Shown piece by piece: positions 41,976-54,284 of a DNA stretch of 64,000 bases (the first letter of the stretch is position 1; every line of letters starts with the position of its first letter). The translations under genes were made by a program, and so were the position numbers. The notes under the pieces were generated by a model, which worked only from the letters and a program-made list of their open reading frames with translations, made no database searches and was not told where the DNA came from. The stretch spans positions 1 through 64,000 of the forward strand of contig JAJUJI010000010.1 in the NCBI GenBank assembly GCA_029265405.1, read 5' to 3'. This DNA is from Clostridiales bacterium. Its GTDB lineage: Bacteria > Bacillota > Clostridia > Oscillospirales > Oscillospiraceae.

Positions 41976-42419
41976 ATGCCTACTTTTAACCAGCTGGTGA
42001 GAAAAGGCAGGGAGAAGTCGGAGTACAAATCCAAGGCTCCGGCCATGCAGAAGGGCCTCAATACCCTGAAGAACAGGGAAACGGACCTGAGCGCGCCCCA
42101 GAAGCGCGGCGTCTGCACCACGGTCAGGACCTCCACGCCCAAAAAGCCCAACTCCGCTCTCCGAAAGATCGCCCGTGTGCGTCTGACAAACGGATACGAG
42201 GTGACCGCCTATATCCCCGGCATAGGCCACAACCTGCAGGAGCACTCCATAGTCATGATAAGAGGCGGCCGCGTTAGGGACCTGCCCGGTACCAGATACC
42301 ACATCATACGCGGAACGCTCGACGCGCAGGGCGTAGCCAACCGCAAGCAGGGCAGAAGCAAGTACGGCGCGAAGCGCCCGAAGCCCGGCGCAGCGGCCGC
42401 GGCGGCAAAGAAAAAGTAA
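41976..42419 (+). CDS. rpsL: Ribosomal protein uS12
   Basis: 147-residue S12, with the decoding-centre loop [11 protein letters not shown] keeping the lysine linked to streptomycin sensitivity, and [12 protein letters not shown]. The C-terminus is extended by an Ala/Lys tail (AAAAAAKKK). AAAGGAGG precedes the ATG. First of the str-type operon. The L7Ae-like gene that often lies between rpoC and rpsL in Bacillota is absent. Confidence 0.97.
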   Translation: MPTFNQLVRKGREKSEYKSKAPAMQKGLNTLKNRETDLSAPQKRGVCTTVRTSTPKKPNSALRKIARVRLTNGYEVTAYIPGIGHNLQEHSIVMIRGGRVRDLPGTRYHIIRGTLDAQGVANRKQGRSKYGAKRPKPGAAAAAAKKK

Positions 42420-42580
42420 GCCGCAGCGAGGTTAATTTTAAGTAAAATCGGAGCCCCGATTTCATATATAGCGAAAAAGAGCACGATATAAGCATATGTA
42501 TGTTGTCTCGGGGCGCGACGCCGGCCGCAAGGGGCCGGCGAGTACCTGTGAAATCATTTCATGTGAAGGAGGGAAGTACG
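42420..42580 (+). other. rpsL-rpsG intercistronic region with hairpins
   Basis: 161 nt without a gene. A hairpin AAATCGG/CCGATTT (near 42444-42463) and a strong 8-bp hairpin CGCCGGCC/GGCCGGCG (42519-42540) precede the S7 ribosome-binding site. In E. coli the equivalent gap is where S7 represses its own synthesis. A similar role here is a guess. Confidence 0.4.
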
Positions 42581-43051
42581 GTGCCCAGAAGAGGTAACGT
42601 CCCCAAGAGGGAGGTTTTGCCTGACCCGATATACAATTCGGTATTGGTGACCAAGCTGATAAACAATATCATGCTTGACGGCAAGAAGGGCGTAGCCCAG
42701 AAGGTCGTCTACGGAGCCTTCGATATTATCGGCGAGAAGACAGGCAAGGCCCCTCTGGATGTGTTCATCCAGGCTCTTGAAAACATCATGCCGACCCTGG
42801 AGGTAAAGGCGCGCCGCGTTGGCGGCGCCACATACCAGGTGCCTATCGAGGTCAGGCCGGACAGAAGGCAGACGCTGGGTCTCCGCTGGCTTATAACCTA
42901 CGCGAGGAACCGCGGCGAAAAGACCATGAAGGAACGCCTGGCGGCCGAGCTGATAGACGCCAGCAACAATACGGGCAACGCCGTCAAGAAGCGCGAGGAT
43001 ACGCACAAGATGGCCGAGTCCAACAAGGCGTTTGCCCATTACAGATGGTGA
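42581..43051 (+). CDS. rpsG: Ribosomal protein uS7
   Basis: 156-residue S7, exactly the family length, beginning [19 protein letters not shown]. The start is GTG at 42581 with AAGGAGGG 8-9 nt upstream. The open frame continues upstream but that part is intercistronic. S7 nucleates assembly of the 30S head. The EF-G gene follows. Confidence 0.97.
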   Translation: MPRRGNVPKREVLPDPIYNSVLVTKLINNIMLDGKKGVAQKVVYGAFDIIGEKTGKAPLDVFIQALENIMPTLEVKARRVGGATYQVPIEVRPDRRQTLGLRWLITYARNRGEKTMKERLAAELIDASNNTGNAVKKREDTHKMAESNKAFAHYRW

Positions 43052-43135
43052 GCCTGCGGCGCCTGGCCGCGTCTGCGGACGGCGGCGCGGCGAGGCCGCA
43101 AATTGATTTTTGATTATTGGAAATAGGAGAAACGG

Positions 43136-45208
43136 ATGCCAAGGCAATATTCCCTTGAAAAAACAAGAAATATAGGAATCATGGCCCATATAGACGCCGG
43201 AAAGACCACGACCACGGAGCGCATACTGTTTTACACGGGGCGCACCTACAAGCTGGGCGAGGTTCACGAGGGCGCGGCGACGATGGACTGGATGGAGCAG
43301 GAGCAGGAGCGGGGCATAACTATCACCTCCGCCGCCACCACCTGCTTCTGGAAGGACCACCGCATAAACATAATCGATACGCCGGGCCATGTCGACTTCA
43401 CCGCCGAGGTGGAGCGGTCTCTTCGCGTGCTCGACGGGTCTGTTACCGTCCTTTGCGCGAAGGGCGGCGTTGAGCCTCAGTCGGAGACCGTTTGGCGCCA
43501 GGCCGACCGCTATCATGTCCCTAGGATAATCTATGTTAACAAGATGGACATAATGGGGGCCGACTTCTATAAGGTGCTGGACATGGTGCGCGACAGGCTC
43601 AAATGCAACGCCGTTCCCATCCAGCTTCCCATAGGCTCTGAGGACGAGTTCAGGGGGATAATCGACCTTGTAGAAATGAACGCCTGCGTATACTACGACG
43701 AGCTGGGCAAGGATCAGCGCGTAGAGGAAATACCCGAGGACATGCTTGAGCTGGCCGAGGAATACCGCATGAACCTTGTGGAAAAGGCTGCGGATTTCGA
43801 CGACGCCATCATGGAAAAGTATCTTGAGGGCAGCGAGGTGACGGCTGAGGAGCTCAAGGCCGCTATCCGCAAGGGAACCCTGGCGGTAAAGCTCATACCC
43901 GTAGTCTGCGGCACGTCCTACAGGAACAAGGGCGTGCAAAAGCTGCTGGACGCCATAGTGGACTTCCTCCCCTCGCCGCTGGACATCCCGCCTGTCGAGG
44001 GGAAGAATCCAGACACCGGCGAAACCGAGGTGCGCCATTCCGACGACGAGGCGCCCTTTGCCGCGCTGGCGTTCAAGATCATGACCGATCCCTTTGTGGG
44101 AAAGCTCGCCTTCATACGCGTGTATTCCGGCACATGCGAGTCGGGCAAGACGGTCATAAACGCGGGCAAGGGCCACAGGGAGAGGCTGGGGCGCATACTT
44201 CAGATGCACGCCAACCACCGCGAGGACATTGACTTTGTCTATTCGGGCGATATAGCCGCCGTAGTCGGGCTTAAAAATACGACCACGGGCGACACCCTGT
44301 GCGACGAAAAAAACCGCATAGTGCTTGAATCCATGGAATTTCCGGAGCCGGTCATAAGAGTCGCCATAGAGCCTAAGACCAAGGCCGGGCAGGAAAAAAT
44401 GGGCGTAGCGCTGAGCAAGCTGGTGGAGGAGGATCCGACCTTCAAGGCCTATACGGATCCCGATACGGGCCAGACCATAATCGCGGGCATGGGCGAGCTC
44501 CACCTGGAAATCATAGTAGACAGGCTGCTGCGCGAATTCCGCGTTGAAGCCAACGTCGGCAAGCCGCAGGTTTCCTACAAGGAAACCATAAGGAAGGCCG
44601 CAACGGCCGAGGCGAAGTTCGTGCGCCAGTCCGGCGGCAAGGGGCAGTACGGCCACGTCAAGCTGCTGGTCGAGCCGAACGAGTCGGGCAAGGGCTATGA
44701 GTTTATAGACAAGATAACCGGAGGCGTCATACCGAAGGAGTTTATTCCGGCGGTGGACCAGGGCGTGCAGGGAGCCTTGCTGACCGGCCCGCTTGCCGGC
44801 TACAACATGGTTGACATCAAGGTTACCCTGCTCGACGGCAGCTACCACGAGGTGGACTCCAGCGAGCTTGCCTTCAAGATAGCCGGCTCGATGGCGGTGA
44901 AGGAGGCCTGCCTCAAGGCCGACCCGGTGCTGCTCGAGCCCATTATGAAGGTGCGCGTAATCGTCCCCGACGAATATATGGGCGACGTAATGGGCGACCT
45001 GAACGCCAGAAGGGGCCAGATCACCGGAATGGAATCCAGAGTCGGAGCCACGGACATAGACGTCTTTGTGCCGCTCTCGGAAATGTTCGGCTACGCCACG
45101 GATCTGCGCAGCCGCACCCAGGGCAGGGGCCAGTTCAGCATGGAGCCCAGCCACTATGTCGAGGTGCCTAAATCCATCGCAGAGAAGCTATGCAAGCTGT
45201 CCGGTTGA
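43136..45208 (+). CDS. fusA: Elongation factor G
   Basis: 690-residue translocation GTPase. G1 [16 protein letters not shown]3 DTPGHVDFT and G4 NKMD are intact, and domain IV and the C-terminal domain are full length. AGGAGA precedes the ATG. It follows rpsG in the conserved order rpsL-rpsG-fusA-tuf. Confidence 0.98.
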   Translation: MPRQYSLEKTRNIGIMAHIDAGKTTTTERILFYTGRTYKLGEVHEGAATMDWMEQEQERGITITSAATTCFWKDHRINIIDTPGHVDFTAEVERSLRVLDGSVTVLCAKGGVEPQSETVWRQADRYHVPRIIYVNKMDIMGADFYKVLDMVRDRLKCNAVPIQLPIGSEDEFRGIIDLVEMNACVYYDELGKDQRVEEIPEDMLELAEEYRMNLVEKAADFDDAIMEKYLEGSEVTAEELKAAIRKGTLAVKLIPVVCGTSYRNKGVQKLLDAIVDFLPSPLDIPPVEGKNPDTGETEVRHSDDEAPFAALAFKIMTDPFVGKLAFIRVYSGTCESGKTVINAGKGHRERLGRILQMHANHREDIDFVYSGDIAAVVGLKNTTTGDTLCDEKNRIVLESMEFPEPVIRVAIEPKTKAGQEKMGVALSKLVEEDPTFKAYTDPDTGQTIIAGMGELHLEIIVDRLLREFRVEANVGKPQVSYKETIRKAATAEAKFVRQSGGKGQYGHVKLLVEPNESGKGYEFIDKITGGVIPKEFIPAVDQGVQGALLTGPLAGYNMVDIKVTLLDGSYHEVDSSELAFKIAGSMAVKEACLKADPVLLEPIMKVRVIVPDEYMGDVMGDLNARRGQITGMESRVGATDIDVFVPLSEMFGYATDLRSRTQGRGQFSMEPSHYVEVPKSIAEKLCKLSG

Positions 45209-45229
45209 CGCCCGGTCGGCCGAATGCTG

Positions 45230-45258
45230 TTGCAAATTGTAATTTTTTGCGGTATAAT
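45230..45258 (+). promoter_or_regulatory. Sigma-A promoter of tuf
   Basis: TTGCAA (45230-45235), 17-bp spacer, TATAAT (45253-45258). It gives tuf its own transcript in addition to read-through from fusA. Confidence 0.85.
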
Positions 45259-45328
45259 TCATAGACTTGAATTATATACAACCATATCGACTGTTATAAC
45301 GAATATGACTTGAGGAGGATAACCAGAA

Positions 45329-46534
45329 ATGGCCAAGCAAAAGTTTGAAAGAACAAAGCCGCACGTAAATATCGGTACCATTGGTCACATCGACCACGGC
45401 AAGACCACCCTCACCGCCGCGATAACCAAGGTTCTGTCCCTTCAGGACCCCAACAAGGCCACCTTTACCGCTTACGACCAGATCGACAAGGCGCCTGAGG
45501 AGAAGGCCCGCGGAATCACGATAAACACAGCGCACGTCGAGTACCAGACCGACGCCAGGCACTACGCCCACGTCGACTGCCCGGGACACGCCGACTATAT
45601 CAAGAACATGATCACGGGCGCCGCTCAGATGGACGGCGGAATCCTCGTCATAGCCGCCTCCGACGGACCCATGGCCCAGACGAGAGAGCACCTGCTGCTG
45701 GCACGCCAGGTCAACGTGCCCTATATCCTTGTCTTCCTTAACAAGGTAGACCAGGTGGACGACCCCGAGCTTCTTGATCTTGTCGAGATGGAAGTCCGCG
45801 AGCTGCTCAATACCTACGGCTTCCCCGGCGACGATACGCCCATAATCAAGGGCTCCGCTCTGAACGCTCTGGCCAGCACCTCCACCGACCCCAACGCGCC
45901 CGAGTACAAGTGCATACTCGAGCTTATGGACGCCGTCGATACCTGGATCAAGACCCCCGAGCGCAAGGCCGATTTGCCCTTCCTCATGCCCATCGAGGAC
46001 GTGTTCACCATCACCGGGCGCGGCACCGTCACCACCGGCCGTGTGGAGCGCGGCAGGGTGAAGGTTGGCGACAAGGTCGAGATAGTCGGCATCAAGCCCA
46101 CCAAGGAAACCACCGTCACCGGCACCGAAATGTTCCACAAGACCCTTGACTACGCCGAGGCGGGCGACAACGTCGGCACGCTTCTCCGCGGCATCGCGAA
46201 AAACGAGGTCGAGCGCGGACAGGTTCTTGCCGCTCCCAAGAGCATCAAGCCCCTTACGAAGTTTACCGGCCGCGTATACGTTCTTACCCAGGCCGAGGGC
46301 GGACGCCATACCCCCTTCTTCAACAACTACAGACCCCAGTTCTATTTCCGCACCACCGACGTGACGGGCGTCATCACCCTGCCCGAGGGCGTCGAAATGT
46401 GCATGCCGGGCGACAACATCGACATGAAGGTCGAGCTTATCACCCCCATAGCCATCGAGAAGGAGCTCCGCTTCGCCATCCGCGAGGGCGGCAGGACCGT
46501 AGGCTCCGGCGTCGTCATTGACATCGAGGAATAA
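45329..46534 (+). CDS. tuf: Elongation factor Tu
   Basis: 401-residue GTPase that delivers aminoacyl-tRNA. [26 protein letters not shown] and NKVDQVDD mark the G domain, and domains II and III are complete. TGAGGAGG precedes the ATG. Codon use is strongly biased to C-ending codons, as expected for a very highly expressed gene. A terminator follows at once. Confidence 0.98.
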   Translation: MAKQKFERTKPHVNIGTIGHIDHGKTTLTAAITKVLSLQDPNKATFTAYDQIDKAPEEKARGITINTAHVEYQTDARHYAHVDCPGHADYIKNMITGAAQMDGGILVIAASDGPMAQTREHLLLARQVNVPYILVFLNKVDQVDDPELLDLVEMEVRELLNTYGFPGDDTPIIKGSALNALASTSTDPNAPEYKCILELMDAVDTWIKTPERKADLPFLMPIEDVFTITGRGTVTTGRVERGRVKVGDKVEIVGIKPTKETTVTGTEMFHKTLDYAEAGDNVGTLLRGIAKNEVERGQVLAAPKSIKPLTKFTGRVYVLTQAEGGRHTPFFNNYRPQFYFRTTDVTGVITLPEGVEMCMPGDNIDMKVELITPIAIEKELRFAIREGGRTVGSGVVIDIEE

Positions 46535-46552
46535 AAGCCAGAAGAAACATTA

Positions 46553-46583
46553 TCAGGCCGGTCCGCAGACCGGCCTGATTTTA
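46553..46583 (+). terminator. Intrinsic terminator after tuf
   Basis: TCAGGCCGGTC pairs perfectly with GACCGGCCTGA around CGCA, followed by TTTTA. Confidence 0.93.
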
Positions 46584-46648
46584 CTCTCTACAGCTAAGCA
46601 TTAAAAAGATAAAAAGCAGAGCGGATGCTTATAACGGCTGTTCGGCCG

Positions 46649-47023
46649 CTATTTCAGCCCGGCTTCCGCAACGCTGAGGACCTCGTCGTAGAAGGATATT
46701 TTGAAGTCCAGCCTTGCAAGGGTTTCCTGCATTTCCCCAATCCTTGCGAGAAGCTGCTCGCGCTGTTCAACAAGCAGCCGCCTCCGAGCCTCGACGGTGG
46801 AATCCCCCTGACGGAACAGCGCCACATACTCCGAAAGGACCTCTATCGGGAGCCCGGCGCCGCGCATGCACTTGATGAATTCTATCCAGCGGCAGTCCTC
46901 CTCGGAGTATTCCCTGAAGCCGCTTTTTGAACGCCTTACGCCGGGAATAAGGCCCAGCCTTTCATAGTATCGCAGGGCGTCCGGCGTAAGCCCGTATTTC
47001 TTGCTTACCTCAGATATGGTCAT
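46649..47023 (-). CDS. MerR-family transcriptional regulator
   Basis: 124-residue MerR-type activator. The N-terminal winged helix begins MTISEVSKKYGLTPDALRYYERLGLI, and a dimerisation coiled coil covers ~80-115. There are no metal-binding cysteines at the C-terminus, so it resembles the AdhR/aldehyde-stress group more than heavy-metal sensors. It is the second gene after the aldo-keto reductase (9-nt gap). The promoter of the pair has the 19-bp spacer and dyad typical of MerR targets, so autoregulation is likely. Confidence 0.9.
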   Translation of the reverse strand: MTISEVSKKYGLTPDALRYYERLGLIPGVRRSKSGFREYSEEDCRWIEFIKCMRGAGLPIEVLSEYVALFRQGDSTVEARRRLLVEQREQLLARIGEMQETLARLDFKISFYDEVLSVAEAGLK

Positions 47024-47032
47024 GACGCCGCT

Positions 47033-48184
47033 TCAGGGCCTTGGCGGCATGCCCTTTGGCATTTCCGCTATCTTTTTGGCAAATTTGCTCATATAGTCGG
47101 GAATGTTTATGTTTTGGGGGCATTTTGATACGCAAAGTCCGCAGGATACGCACCTGTCCGGCTTCTTTTCGGGCTTTAGCGCATTGACGGCGAACATCAC
47201 GCCCATGCCCGGCGCGACGTTCATCTCGTTGTAGATGGCAAGAAGCTCGGGTATATCCAAATCCTGGGGGCAGCCCTCGCAATAGCGGCACTTTGTGCAG
47301 GGAATGAAATCCTTGCCCTTAAGTATCTCGAGCGCCCCGTCCAGAGCTTTCATTTCAGCCTCGGACAGCGGGTCAAGCTGCGAGAAGGTGGCGACGTTGT
47401 CGACGGCCTGCTCCATAAGGGTCATGCCGCTGAGTATCACGCGCACGTTGTCCAGCCCCTGCAAATAGCGGAAGGCCCAGGAGGCCACCGATTTGTCCGG
47501 CCGCGCCTTTTTCAGCAGCTCGTCGGCTTCCGGGTTGAGCGAGGCGAGGCGTCCGCCGCGGCAGGGCTCCATGACGACGACGGGAAGGCCGTGCTCGGTG
47601 ATTATTTCATACTGCCGCTTGGCGTCCTGCAAGGTCCAGTCGAGATAATTGAGCTGTATCTGGACAAAGTCGAAGCAGTTCCAGCGCTCAATGAAGCCTT
47701 TCAGCGTCGCCGGGGTCCCATGGCTGGAAAAGCCCAGATGCCTTATCCTTCCGTTTTTCTTTTCCTCCATAAGGTACCTGACTATGCCGAGCTCCTCGTT
47801 CAAATAAACGGGCAACGAGCTTTCGCTCACATTATGAACCAGGTAAAAGTCGAAATAATCGGTTTGGCAGCGCTTGAGCTGTTCCTCGAATATGCCGCGC
47901 GGCGTCTGGCCGGGCGCGATCATGAAGCCGGGTATCTTGGTCGCGATAAAATAGCTGTCCCTGGGATATTTCTTTAAGGCCTCGCCCAAAAACCTCTCCG
48001 AGTCCCCCTGATGGTAGACATAGGCCGTATCGTAATAGTTGACCCCGGCGGCGTATACGTAGTCTATTATCTCCTGCGCCTTGGCCCGGTCTATGGCGCC
48101 CATGGGCCCGCCTGCGGTAGGCAGGCGCATGTTGCCCATCCCCAGCATCGATACCCTTTCCCCGCATAAGCTTTTGTAAATCAT
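47033..48184 (-). CDS. Aldo-keto reductase with C-terminal ferredoxin-type domain
   Basis: 383-residue oxidoreductase. The (beta/alpha)8 AKR domain (~1-275) shows DTAYVYHQGDSE with the catalytic Asp/Tyr region, TKIPG, and VHN in place of the usual His neighbourhood. A dicluster Fe-S segment follows: CTKCRYCEGCPQ and CVSCGLCVSKCPQ. These fusions are common in anaerobes and probably take electrons from ferredoxin-like donors. The substrate is unknown, and the MerR partner hints at aldehyde or electrophile stress. GGGAGG is 7 nt before ATG. Confidence 0.92.
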   Translation of the reverse strand: MIYKSLCGERVSMLGMGNMRLPTAGGPMGAIDRAKAQEIIDYVYAAGVNYYDTAYVYHQGDSERFLGEALKKYPRDSYFIATKIPGFMIAPGQTPRGIFEEQLKRCQTDYFDFYLVHNVSESSLPVYLNEELGIVRYLMEEKKNGRIRHLGFSSHGTPATLKGFIERWNCFDFVQIQLNYLDWTLQDAKRQYEIITEHGLPVVVMEPCRGGRLASLNPEADELLKKARPDKSVASWAFRYLQGLDNVRVILSGMTLMEQAVDNVATFSQLDPLSEAEMKALDGALEILKGKDFIPCTKCRYCEGCPQDLDIPELLAIYNEMNVAPGMGVMFAVNALKPEKKPDRCVSCGLCVSKCPQNINIPDYMSKFAKKIAEMPKGMPPRP

Positions 48185-48217
48185 GTGAAGCCTCCCGAAT
48201 GATATGTTATTATATAT

Positions 48218-48248
48218 AGATTAAACCCTGGAGCGTGCTCCAAGTCAA
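48218..48248 (-). promoter_or_regulatory. MerR-type promoter/operator of the AKR-merR pair
   Basis: TTGACT (48243-48248) and TAATCT (48218-48223) are separated by 19 bp instead of 17. The spacer holds the dyad TTGGAGCACGCTCCAGG. This is the geometry that MerR proteins activate by untwisting DNA. Confidence 0.85.
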
Positions 48249-48314
48249 GCGTTTTTTCTCAGGCGGCTCCGGGCAGCTTATGGACTTTTTTAATATATTT
48301 TATTATGATTATAC

Positions 48315-50357
<2,043 letters not shown>

Positions 50358-50372
50358 AACCCCCGCTGGCAA

Positions 50373-50446
50373 GGCGCCATAGCCAAGCGGTAAGGCAGAG
50401 GTCTGCAAAACCTTCATCCCCGGTCCGATTCCGGGTGGCGCCTCCA
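50373..50446 (+). tRNA. tRNA-Cys (anticodon GCA)
   Basis: 74 nt including an encoded CCA. Acceptor stem GGCGCCA/TGGCGCC, D arm AGCCAAGCGGTAAGGC, anticodon stem-loop AGGTCTGCAAAACCT with GCA, T arm CCCGGTCCGATTCCGGG. The discriminator base is T (U73), the identity element of tRNA-Cys. Confidence 0.97.
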
Positions 50447-50449
50447 CTC

Positions 50450-50484
50450 AATCACCTTTGTACAAAAGCAAAGGTGATTTTTTT
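50450..50484 (+). terminator. Intrinsic terminator after tRNA-Cys
   Basis: AATCACCTTTG pairs perfectly with CAAAGGTGATT, followed by a run of T. Confidence 0.93.
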
Positions 50485-50596
50485 CCTATTTGGAAGCTTT
50501 GCCCGAACGGAGCGGGGCCGCTGCGCCAAGCCTGCGCCTGCCTTCGGGATTTATGCATATTTCGGCTGGAAAAATGAATATTTTTGCGCGCGGCGA

Positions 50597-50625
50597 TTGT
50601 AATTTTAATTAAGTTTTGCTAATAT
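50597..50625 (+). promoter_or_regulatory. Possible promoter of the dxs operon
   Basis: TTGTAA (50597-50602), 17-bp spacer, TAATAT (50620-50625). The rest of the ~210-bp gap after the tRNA terminator (50485-50695) holds nothing else I recognise. Confidence 0.55.
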
Positions 50626-50695
50626 CGTATAAACGCCGTCATTTTAGCGGCAAGACGGCAATGCGCCGCGTGCGTTAATTATGAGGTAGGTTTCC

Positions 50696-52555
50696 TTGAG
50701 TATTCTGGAAAGGATAAACTGCTCGGCGGACGTCAAAGCGCTGAGCATGGATGAGCTGAACACGCTCTGCCGGGAGATAAGAAGCTTTCTCATAGGCAGC
50801 GTTTCCAAAACGGGCGGCCACCTGGCTTCAAATCTTGGGGTGGTGGAGCTTACCGTCGCCATACATAACGTGTTCGACACGGAAAAGGACAGGCTGGTTT
50901 TCGACGTGGGGCACCAGTGCTATGTCCACAAGCTGCTGACCGGCAGGAGGGAAGCCTTCGATACGCTGCGGCGGGAGGGCGGGCTTTCGGGCTACCCGAA
51001 GCCGTCCGAGTCATTAAGCGACGCCTTTATTGCCGGGCACGCGTCGAACTCCATATCGGTGGCTTTGGGAATGGCTCGGGCCCGGACGCTGGCGGGTGCC
51101 GATTACAGCGTCGTTGTGCTTGCTGGTGACGGGGCGCTGACGGGCGGGCTTGCCTTTGAGGGCCTGAACAACGCCGGCCAAAGCGGCGAGCCCATAATCA
51201 TAATATTAAACGACAACGGCATGGCCATAGACAGCACCGTAGGCAGCCTATCCAGAATTTTGGCCTATGAGAGGACCCGGCCGGCCTACTATGAGCTGAA
51301 AAAGCGCTACCGCAAGGTTATGAACCGGCTGCCAGGCGGAAAAGCTATCTATAACTATACCCGCAGGATAAAAAACAGGCTTAAAAGGGCCCTGCTGCAC
51401 AGCGGGATATTCGAGGAGCTGGGCTTCAGATATCTCGGGCCGGTGGACGGACACGATGTGAAGAAGCTCTCGTATATGCTGAAGGTGGCGAGGGATTACA
51501 ACGAGCCTGTGCTGCTCCATGTGGTGACGCAAAAGGGCAGGGGCTACCCCTACGCCGAGCGCCTGCCGGATGAATACCACGGAGTCGCCCCATTCGACCC
51601 GTCCGTCGGCCTGAGCTGCTCCGTCGGCATGTGCTTTTCAAGGGCTTTCGGAGACGCGCTATGCCGGCTTGCCGAAGAAAATCCGAAAATTTGCGCCATT
51701 ACCGCCGCCATGAAAAGCGGCACCGGGCTGGACCGCTTTGCGGAGGCATTCCGGGAGCGCTATTTTGACGAGGGCATAGCCGAAGGGCACTGCGTGGCCA
51801 TGGCGGCGGGCATGGCTGCCCAGGGGTTTGCGCCGGTATTTGCCGTTTACTCCACCTTCCTTCAGCGCGGCTACGACATGCTTATACACGATGTCGCGCT
51901 GATGAAGCTTCATGTGGTGTTCGCCGTCGACAGGGCGGGCTTAGTCGGCGGCGACGGGGAGACGCACAACGGGGTATTCGACGTAGGCTACCTTACGCAG
52001 ATACCCCATATGACGGTATACAGCCCGTCAAGCTACAGGGAGCTGGCCGACATGCTCAAGGCGGCCCTTGATATGGACGGCCCTGTCGCCGTGAGATATC
52101 CCAGAGGCGAGGAGGGCGCCTACTCCGAGGGCGGAGCCGAGCCGGTCAAAATAGTGCGCGAGGGCTCGGATGTGACCATAGTATCCTACGGAATAATGAT
52201 AAACGAGGCCTTAAAAGCCGCCGACCTGCTCAAAATAAAGGGCGTCTCGGCGGAGGTAGTGAAGCTCGGCCGCCTCGCGCCGCTGGAAACGGAGGAAATA
52301 AGGCTTTCGGCGAGCAAGACTAAGCGCCTAATAATCGCGGAGGATTGCATATCCCCCGGCTGCATGGGCGAAAAGATAGCTGCCGGTCTGAATTTGAGCG
52401 ATGTAAAGCTCAGCCTTGTGAACATCGGCCGGCGCTTTACCGGAGCCGGAACGATAGCCCAGCAGATGAAAAGCTGCGGCATAGACGCCGAGTCCATAGC
52501 GCGTCGCGCGCTGGAGCTTACCGGAAGCTTTCGGACGGCGCTGCCGCTTCAATAA
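50696..52555 (+). CDS. dxs: Dxs, 1-deoxy-D-xylulose-5-phosphate synthase
   Basis: 619-residue thiamine-diphosphate enzyme making DXP from pyruvate and glyceraldehyde-3-phosphate, first step of the MEP isoprenoid route. FDVGHQCYVHKLLTGR, the ThDP/Mg motif GDGALTGGLAFEGLNNAG, and the transketolase-C part near the end (ISPGCMGEKIA) are present. The start is TTG, with GAGGTAGG 6 nt upstream and the family N-terminus. First gene of a conserved Bacillota cluster. ispA and xseAB, often upstream, are not here. Confidence 0.96.
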   Translation: MSILERINCSADVKALSMDELNTLCREIRSFLIGSVSKTGGHLASNLGVVELTVAIHNVFDTEKDRLVFDVGHQCYVHKLLTGRREAFDTLRREGGLSGYPKPSESLSDAFIAGHASNSISVALGMARARTLAGADYSVVVLAGDGALTGGLAFEGLNNAGQSGEPIIIILNDNGMAIDSTVGSLSRILAYERTRPAYYELKKRYRKVMNRLPGGKAIYNYTRRIKNRLKRALLHSGIFEELGFRYLGPVDGHDVKKLSYMLKVARDYNEPVLLHVVTQKGRGYPYAERLPDEYHGVAPFDPSVGLSCSVGMCFSRAFGDALCRLAEENPKICAITAAMKSGTGLDRFAEAFRERYFDEGIAEGHCVAMAAGMAAQGFAPVFAVYSTFLQRGYDMLIHDVALMKLHVVFAVDRAGLVGGDGETHNGVFDVGYLTQIPHMTVYSPSSYRELADMLKAALDMDGPVAVRYPRGEEGAYSEGGAEPVKIVREGSDVTIVSYGIMINEALKAADLLKIKGVSAEVVKLGRLAPLETEEIRLSASKTKRLIIAEDCISPGCMGEKIAAGLNLSDVKLSLVNIGRRFTGAGTIAQQMKSCGIDAESIARRALELTGSFRTALPLQ

Positions 52556-52568
52556 CGGAGCATGCGTA

Positions 52569-53366
52569 TTGAATAAGGAAAGACTTGATATTCTGGTGCA
52601 CCGCCTCGGACTGGCCGAAAGCAGGGAGCGGGCGAAGGCGGAGATAATGAGGGGCGCCGTGTATGTGGACGGGCGCAAGGCCGACAAGGCCGGGATGCTC
52701 TATCCGGAGGACGCTAGGATAGAGCTTCGCGGCTCGCCTCTGAGCTATGTAAGCAGGGGCGGTCTGAAGCTTGAAAAGGCGCTCAGGGAGTTCGGGATCT
52801 CTCCGGAGGGTAAGACCTGCATAGACTGCGGAGCCTCAACCGGCGGCTTTACCGACTGCCTTCTCAAGGGCGGCGCCAAGAAGGTGTACGCAGTGGATGT
52901 GGGCTACGGCCAGCTTGCCTGGAGCCTGAGGACCGACGAGCGCGTGGTGAGCATGGAGCGCACCAACGCCAGATATCTTACGCCGGGGGACATACCCGAA
53001 AAGCTCGAGCTGGCGGTTATAGACGTTTCGTTCATATCGCTCAGGCTCATACTGCCGGCCGTCAAGCGGCTGCTGGCCGAAGACGGGGAGGTAATCTGCC
53101 TTGTCAAGCCGCAGTTCGAGGCAGGCAAGGACAAGGTAGGGAAAAAGGGAGTCGTCAGGAGCCGAGATGTCCATAAGGAGGTGCTCGACGGCTTCATAGC
53201 CGGAGCCGGGGAAATGGGCTTCGCGGTCAGGGGTCTGACCTGGTCGCCGGTCAAGGGTCCGGAAGGAAACATTGAATACCTGGGATACCTGACGCTCAAG
53301 GGCGCTTCCGCGGCGTTCGACACGGCCAAAATAGTCGCCGACTCCCACGGCGAGCTGGAAGGATAA
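52569..53366 (+). CDS. tlyA: TlyA-family rRNA 2'-O-methyltransferase (YqxC)
   Basis: 265-residue protein with an S4 RNA-binding domain (~6-65) and an FtsJ-like Rossmann methyltransferase with the SAM loop DCGASTGGFTDCLL. Members methylate rRNA riboses. The old hemolysin label is doubtful. TTG start 13 nt after dxs ends, supported by CGGAG upstream. Confidence 0.93.
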   Translation: MNKERLDILVHRLGLAESRERAKAEIMRGAVYVDGRKADKAGMLYPEDARIELRGSPLSYVSRGGLKLEKALREFGISPEGKTCIDCGASTGGFTDCLLKGGAKKVYAVDVGYGQLAWSLRTDERVVSMERTNARYLTPGDIPEKLELAVIDVSFISLRLILPAVKRLLAEDGEVICLVKPQFEAGKDKVGKKGVVRSRDVHKEVLDGFIAGAGEMGFAVRGLTWSPVKGPEGNIEYLGYLTLKGASAAFDTAKIVADSHGELEG

Positions 53367-53373
53367 TAAAAAT

Positions 53374-54231
53374 ATGAATCGAATCCTCATCTGCACCAAT
53401 GCCGAACGGGATCCCAAAATGGCCTTTACAAGGCAGGTCATAGCCAAGCTCAGGAGCTTGGGCGCGGAGGCCAGGGCCTTTATCCCCTTCGGAGACAGGG
53501 ACTTGAGCGGCCTGGAGCCGGATATGGCCTGCCCGGATCCCGAGAAGGCCATGGAAAGCGCCGACCTGCTGGTTTGCCTCGGCGGGGACGGGACCATGCT
53601 CCACATATCGAAGCTTGCCGCCGAAAACAAGGTGCCGATGATAGGCATCAACATGGGCCAGCTCGGCTTCATAACCGAGCTGGAGCAGGAGGAGCTTGAC
53701 AGGCTGGAGGACGTCGTCAGAGGGGCTTACACGATAGAAAAGCGAATGATGATAGATGTAGCCGTCAGCCGCGACGGAAAGGAGATATACCGCGCCTTCG
53801 GGCTAAACGAAGCCGTAGTCACCAGAAAAAACGCGGCCCACGCCATCAGGCTTACCGCCTACGGCGATGACAAAAAGATATCCGATTACTCCGGCGACGG
53901 GATAATCATAGCCACGCCCACCGGCTCCACGGCATATTCCATGGCGGCCGGCGGCCCCATCGTCGAGCCTACGGCTGAAAATTTGATACTTACCCCCATT
54001 TGCGCCCACTCGCTTACGGCGAAGGCCTACGTCCTCACCGGGGACAGGCGCACGTCGGTTAGGATAATCAAGGCCGAGGAAAACGACGCCCTGCTGCTGG
54101 TGGACGGAAGGCAGCCCTTCGACCTGAGGATAGGAGATACGGTCAGCGTTTTCAAGTCGGCTTACGTTACCAGGCTTGTAAAAGTTAAGAACCTTAGCTT
54201 TTATGACATAGTAAAAAATAAGCTCAACTAG
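53374..54231 (+). CDS. nadK: NAD kinase
   Basis: 285-residue ATP-NAD kinase producing NADP. The family motif LGGDGTMLHISK (near 70), the second site NEAVVTRK and SGDGIIIATPTGSTAY are intact. It sits between tlyA and argR, as in many Clostridia. The gap to tlyA is 7 nt. Confidence 0.97.
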   Translation: MNRILICTNAERDPKMAFTRQVIAKLRSLGAEARAFIPFGDRDLSGLEPDMACPDPEKAMESADLLVCLGGDGTMLHISKLAAENKVPMIGINMGQLGFITELEQEELDRLEDVVRGAYTIEKRMMIDVAVSRDGKEIYRAFGLNEAVVTRKNAAHAIRLTAYGDDKKISDYSGDGIIIATPTGSTAYSMAAGGPIVEPTAENLILTPICAHSLTAKAYVLTGDRRTSVRIIKAEENDALLLVDGRQPFDLRIGDTVSVFKSAYVTRLVKVKNLSFYDIVKNKLN

Positions 54232-54284
54232 CCCGGCTCTTGCAAAACGGTGCAAGAATCACAAATCAGGACGGTAGGAAAGAG

